This document shows, piece by piece, positions 6,843 through 9,742 of a DNA stretch of 9,742 bases. The DNA comes from Bacteroidota bacterium. Its GTDB lineage: Bacteria > Bacteroidota > Bacteroidia > Chitinophagales > LD1. A program made the translations under genes and the position numbers. Below the pieces are notes generated by a model. The model made no database searches. It was given only the letters and a program-made list of their open reading frames with translations, and was not told the DNA's origin. The DNA is taken from the NCBI GenBank assembly GCA_018267435.1, contig JAFDYM010000002.1, positions 1 to 9,742 of the forward strand, in the 5' to 3' direction. How positions within the stretch are numbered: position 1 is the first letter of the stretch; every line of letters begins with the position of its first letter.

Positions 6843-9257
6843 ATGCGTTCCGTTTATCATATATCGTGTTTGTTGGCTTTTGTGTTGTGTACTGCCTTTG
6901 CCCATGCGCAAAAGGCTACTGATACCATTAATGTAAAAACGCTGAACAAGGCGCTGGTGCAGCAGTTGTTTATAGAAGAGTTGAATGCCATGCGTGGCAA
7001 AATGGGTTTGCCTAAGTTGGCTAGCGATGCGGTGCTGCAGCAAGCCGCGCAGGACCAAGCCAATTATTGCACCGCCAAAAGCCGCGTAACGCACGACCAA
7101 CCCGAGAACCCGAAGAAGACTACACCCAAGCAGCGCGTGCAATACTACGGCGGCAACCACCCCATAGTGGGCGAAAATTGCCTAATGACCTTAGTAGGAC
7201 AAACCATGCGCGATGAAAAAACGCAGACGAACGTAATAGTACATACCTATAAGGACCTTGCTCACCGCATGTTTCTGCAATGGAAGAACAGCCCAGGCCA
7301 CTACCGCAACATGGTGGATAAAACTTTTACCAATACGGGCATAGCCATATCGCAGTTCGAAAGCGGCAATGTGGTATACGCCACGCAGGTGTTTGCCTGT
7401 GCGCCATACACGCCTATAAAAAATGCGCTAACCTATAGCGATACTACCTACGGCGTAAGCGAGTACACTGGTGCCAAGTGCAAGGGCTACGGCGATAACG
7501 AGTTTTATGCCTCGATACTTGCTAACTACTTAGTAGTAGAGGGCGATAATGTATACCAGTATTACTACGATGAAAAGAAGCTGAAGGAAATAATAGTTAA
7601 TGCCGGCGATGGCATAGCTATAGATCTGGTGTACAAGCCGCAGTTTAAGTGCATGGAGCCAGATATTGTCCATCCCTCTACAGTGTTCGATGGTTACATG
7701 CTACCGCCTGTGTACCGCAACCAGTTATTTAGTAATGATGTGTACGATAGCACCGAACAGTTTATGAGCTTGGTAGGTAAAATGCCACCTGGCGCCAATA
7801 CTAAAGACCTACAGATAAACACCATATTGATACAGAACGGTAGTGTGTGCCGATACTCCTACCCAGTAGAAATAGAGGAAGGCATACTGCCCGATATAGC
7901 TGTAACACCGCTATGGGTTACCATACCTGGCACTATTAAAAAAGGCACGGCAGACTACACCAAAACGTACAACATCCCTTTCGAGAAGAATGAAACTGCG
8001 GCGGGCAATTACTTCTTCAACAAGCTGAAGCAGCAGATGGAAATTTTCGATGGCGCTATAACGGGTATAGAGATAACCGCATATAGCTCGGTGGAGGGCA
8101 GCGAGGAAAAAAACATAGCCCTGCAAAACGCGCGCACCGAGTTTATCGAAAGCTATATACGCACCAACGTAAAACAGCAAGGTATACCCGTAACTAAAGC
8201 CAGCCGCGAAAACTGGGACCTGTTCTATAAGCAAGTGTATGATGGCGGCTTTAAAGATTTGTTTGCTGCCGATACCAGCAAAGAAGGAATGCGTGCAGTA
8301 GTAAACGCCCGTATGCGCGAGCCGCTGTTCGAAAGCTGGCTGTACGAACAGCGTGTAGCATCTATAACCATACACGTACATAAGGAATACGATGATAGCG
8401 TGGCGAGTAGGTTTCTACCCTTGGTAATGTACGATGGCTTGCAGAAGAACGACACAGCATTGGCGCGTGTGGCCTATAGCAGGCTTATAACTGCCTATAA
8501 AAAGGGGGAGGTAGGCAAGCATTTTTTAACCGCTGTACGTGTACCGCTTGAGCGTAAAAACCTGCCGCTTATCAATAACTACCTAGCAGCAATATTGTTA
8601 GAGGCGGAACTGTTTGACTACGGTGCTTACAACCCCGATTACTTTAAGTATATAGATAGCGTACACACGCTATTTGCAAGCTACAAGCCCATAGGGTTTA
8701 ACCTAAGCGTGTACAAAACACACCTGTACTTTAGGGATGTGTTGACAGATAAGGTAGAGTTTAGAAAGCTAGAGAGCGAAATACTAAGCTATGCCAAGGA
8801 CACGATGATAGACAAAGAGGTGCAGAACCACCTAGCCTATAACTACTACTTAACTGCTACGCTATACTATAGAGATAGGCGCATGTACAAAGAAATGTAT
8901 GTGGCCTTTAGCCAAGTAAAGCCGTACCTGGCGCTATCTACCTTGCAGAAGGAAGAAGTGTACGCCATGGGCAAGTACTTTAACTATATGGGTGTACTGT
9001 ACGAAACCATAAAGCTGCTGGAGGACTACATGCCCAAGTACGCTAACGATGAGGACATGGTATACCTATATGTAACTACGGGCGCGCTGTACAACACTAA
9101 CCTTAACCACCATGTTGATGTTTTCTACCAGCAAATAGACAAGCTAGCCCGCATGAACCGAAAAAGGCTATGTGCGTGGCTAAACCAAAACTACCAGCTA
9201 GTGTGCGATGAAGCAATAGAGAAGAAGGTGTGTAGCTATTGCACACTGCAGTACTAA
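6843..9257 (+). CDS. Exported CAP-domain protein with OmpA-like domain and helical tail
   Basis: Residues 1-22 form a signal peptide ending in AHA, so the 804-residue protein is exported. Residues about 38-187 are a CAP (SCP/PR-1) domain: helix EELNAMRGKMGLPKLASDA, His84 in THD, GEN at 110-112, QWKNSPGHYRNM at 146-157 and the closing YATQVFA strand at 179-185. Residues about 375-515 resemble an OmpA-type domain as found in Bacteroidota. Evidence for that is IPFEKN at 378-383, IEITAYSSVEGS at 409-420 followed by an N..LQ..R helix, then ENW at 456-458 and a final VASITIHV strand. The region between the two domains is unassigned. Residues about 520-804 are mostly helical and rich in Tyr and Leu, perhaps TPR-like. 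The last 28 residues contain four cysteines (777, 788, 797, 800). CAP proteins have varied roles, including lipid binding and proteolysis, and an OmpA-like fold suggests peptidoglycan contact, but the classic binding residues are not evident. The downstream gene also acts on the cell wall. The CAP call is strong, the OmpA-like call moderate. Confidence 0.87.
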   Translation: MRSVYHISCLLAFVLCTAFAHAQKATDTINVKTLNKALVQQLFIEELNAMRGKMGLPKLASDAVLQQAAQDQANYCTAKSRVTHDQPENPKKTTPKQRVQYYGGNHPIVGENCLMTLVGQTMRDEKTQTNVIVHTYKDLAHRMFLQWKNSPGHYRNMVDKTFTNTGIAISQFESGNVVYATQVFACAPYTPIKNALTYSDTTYGVSEYTGAKCKGYGDNEFYASILANYLVVEGDNVYQYYYDEKKLKEIIVNAGDGIAIDLVYKPQFKCMEPDIVHPSTVFDGYMLPPVYRNQLFSNDVYDSTEQFMSLVGKMPPGANTKDLQINTILIQNGSVCRYSYPVEIEEGILPDIAVTPLWVTIPGTIKKGTADYTKTYNIPFEKNETAAGNYFFNKLKQQMEIFDGAITGIEITAYSSVEGSEEKNIALQNARTEFIESYIRTNVKQQGIPVTKASRENWDLFYKQVYDGGFKDLFAADTSKEGMRAVVNARMREPLFESWLYEQRVASITIHVHKEYDDSVASRFLPLVMYDGLQKNDTALARVAYSRLITAYKKGEVGKHFLTAVRVPLERKNLPLINNYLAAILLEAELFDYGAYNPDYFKYIDSVHTLFASYKPIGFNLSVYKTHLYFRDVLTDKVEFRKLESEILSYAKDTMIDKEVQNHLAYNYYLTATLYYRDRRMYKEMYVAFSQVKPYLALSTLQKEEVYAMGKYFNYMGVLYETIKLLEDYMPKYANDEDMVYLYVTTGALYNTNLNHHVDVFYQQIDKLARMNRKRLCAWLNQNYQLVCDEAIEKKVCSYCTLQY

Positions 9258-9392
9258 ATAAGCGTAGAAGGTGTTATGGAATTGGCAGGCGTTTTAGCTC
9301 TGTAACAATGAGTAGAAGGCCTTAAGTAAAAAAATAGTTAGTGCATATACTATGCGGGCCATGTAATACGTTAACTAATAGTAATACACCCT

Positions 9393-9742
9393 ATGCGCCT
9401 AACATTACCTATGCTAAACATACTAAGTATATTGCTACTAGTAGCGGGTTGTGTGGCGCCTGCCAAGAAGAAGGATGACGCTACTGCAAATGTGGCTAAA
9501 ATGAAGCTGGCTAGCCATGCCCAAAGCTTAAAAACTTTTGCCGAAGAGCAGAAGGGTAACATGAAGTACGGAATACTTATAGATATGAGTATACCATCGT
9601 GGAAGAAGCGTTTTTTTGTAGTAGACTTGGAGACAGACTCGGTGCTAGTGGCGGGTATGTGTACCCATGGCCAAGGCGATGATTACCAGCGGGAGGAGGT
9701 CGTTTTTAGCAATGTGCCGAACAGTCTTTGTACAAGTGAAGG
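9393..9742 (+). CDS. Murein L,D-transpeptidase family lipoprotein, N-terminal part
   Basis: The reading frame is open from the ATG to the right edge (116 full codons), so the C-terminus is missing. Residues 1-20 form a lipoprotein signal with lipobox LVAGC, Cys20 being the lipidated residue. Residues 58-115 follow the pattern of the murein L,D-transpeptidase catalytic-domain family (YkuD-like): YGILIDMSIPSWKKRFFVVD at 59-78, THGQGDD at 91-97, then FSNVPNSLCTS at 105-115. Enzymes of this family form or remodel peptidoglycan cross-links through a catalytic cysteine; that Cys and its His would be further downstream, beyond the window, so activity cannot be judged. The gene begins 135 bases after the CAP gene with no convincing promoter or terminator between them. 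A second in-frame Met at residue 7 is possible, but the first gives a better signal peptide. Confidence 0.82.
   Translation, partial: MRLTLPMLNILSILLLVAGCVAPAKKKDDATANVAKMKLASHAQSLKTFAEEQKGNMKYGILIDMSIPSWKKRFFVVDLETDSVLVAGMCTHGQGDDYQREEVVFSNVPNSLCTSE

Noticed and set aside
6828..7160. Minus-strand frame overlapping the start of the CAP gene
   Set aside because: It lies antisense to the signal peptide and CAP domain, which are clearly real, and its product looks like a frame shadow.
9316..9323. AAGGCCTT palindrome followed by an A-rich run after the CAP gene
   Set aside because: The palindrome has no loop and cannot form a terminator hairpin; it is followed by A, not T, on the coding strand.
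1..9742. CRISPR array, tRNA, rRNA, or insertion sequence
   Set aside because: Reading both strands I found no regularly spaced repeats, cloverleaf-like segments, rRNA signatures or transposase motifs.

Overview
This window looks like chromosomal DNA of a member of the Bacteroidota, probably a Chitinophagales or Sphingobacteria-type lineage; the family is a guess. Four things point there: a TANNTTTG-type -7 box, start codons without Shine-Dalgarno sequences, an exported MG2/carboxypeptidase-regulatory protein of a kind abundant in that phylum, and an E1 alpha/beta fusion dehydrogenase. The native genes are near 50% GC, yet they use ATA for most isoleucines.

Layout. Positions 1-2515 (minus strand) hold the N-terminal 838 codons of a large exported MG2-domain protein with two carboxypeptidase-regulatory-like domains; its C-terminus lies beyond the left edge. 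A 191-bp divergent intergenic region (2516-2706) holds a good promoter for the rightward gene and several overlapping dyad symmetries. Positions 2707-5124 (plus) encode a single-chain thiamine-diphosphate 2-oxoacid dehydrogenase E1 (alpha domain, helical linker, beta domain). Nineteen bases later, 5144-6592 (plus) encodes an unrecognised protein with two N-terminal membrane helices, a cytosolic alpha/beta domain and TPR-like helices. This gene is strongly AT-rich with different codon use, so it looks like an acquired insertion. A 250-bp gap (6593-6842) follows, containing a GC-rich hairpin block. Positions 6843-9257 (plus) encode an exported 804-residue protein combining a CAP domain, an OmpA-like domain and a long helical tail. 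Positions 9393-9742 (plus) hold the start of a lipoprotein of the murein L,D-transpeptidase (YkuD-like) family, cut by the right edge.

How the genes relate. Three of the five (MG2 protein, CAP/OmpA-like protein, L,D-transpeptidase lipoprotein) are exported and would act in the periplasm or at the outer membrane. The E1 enzyme is cytosolic central metabolism and has no E2 or E3 gene beside it here. The AT-rich membrane/TPR gene is the least ordinary content. I see no CRISPR array, tRNA, rRNA, transposase, or recognised defence cassette. No complete new multi-gene system can be demonstrated; the best leads are the AT-rich gene, the CAP/OmpA-like fusion and the dyad-rich control region before the E1 gene.
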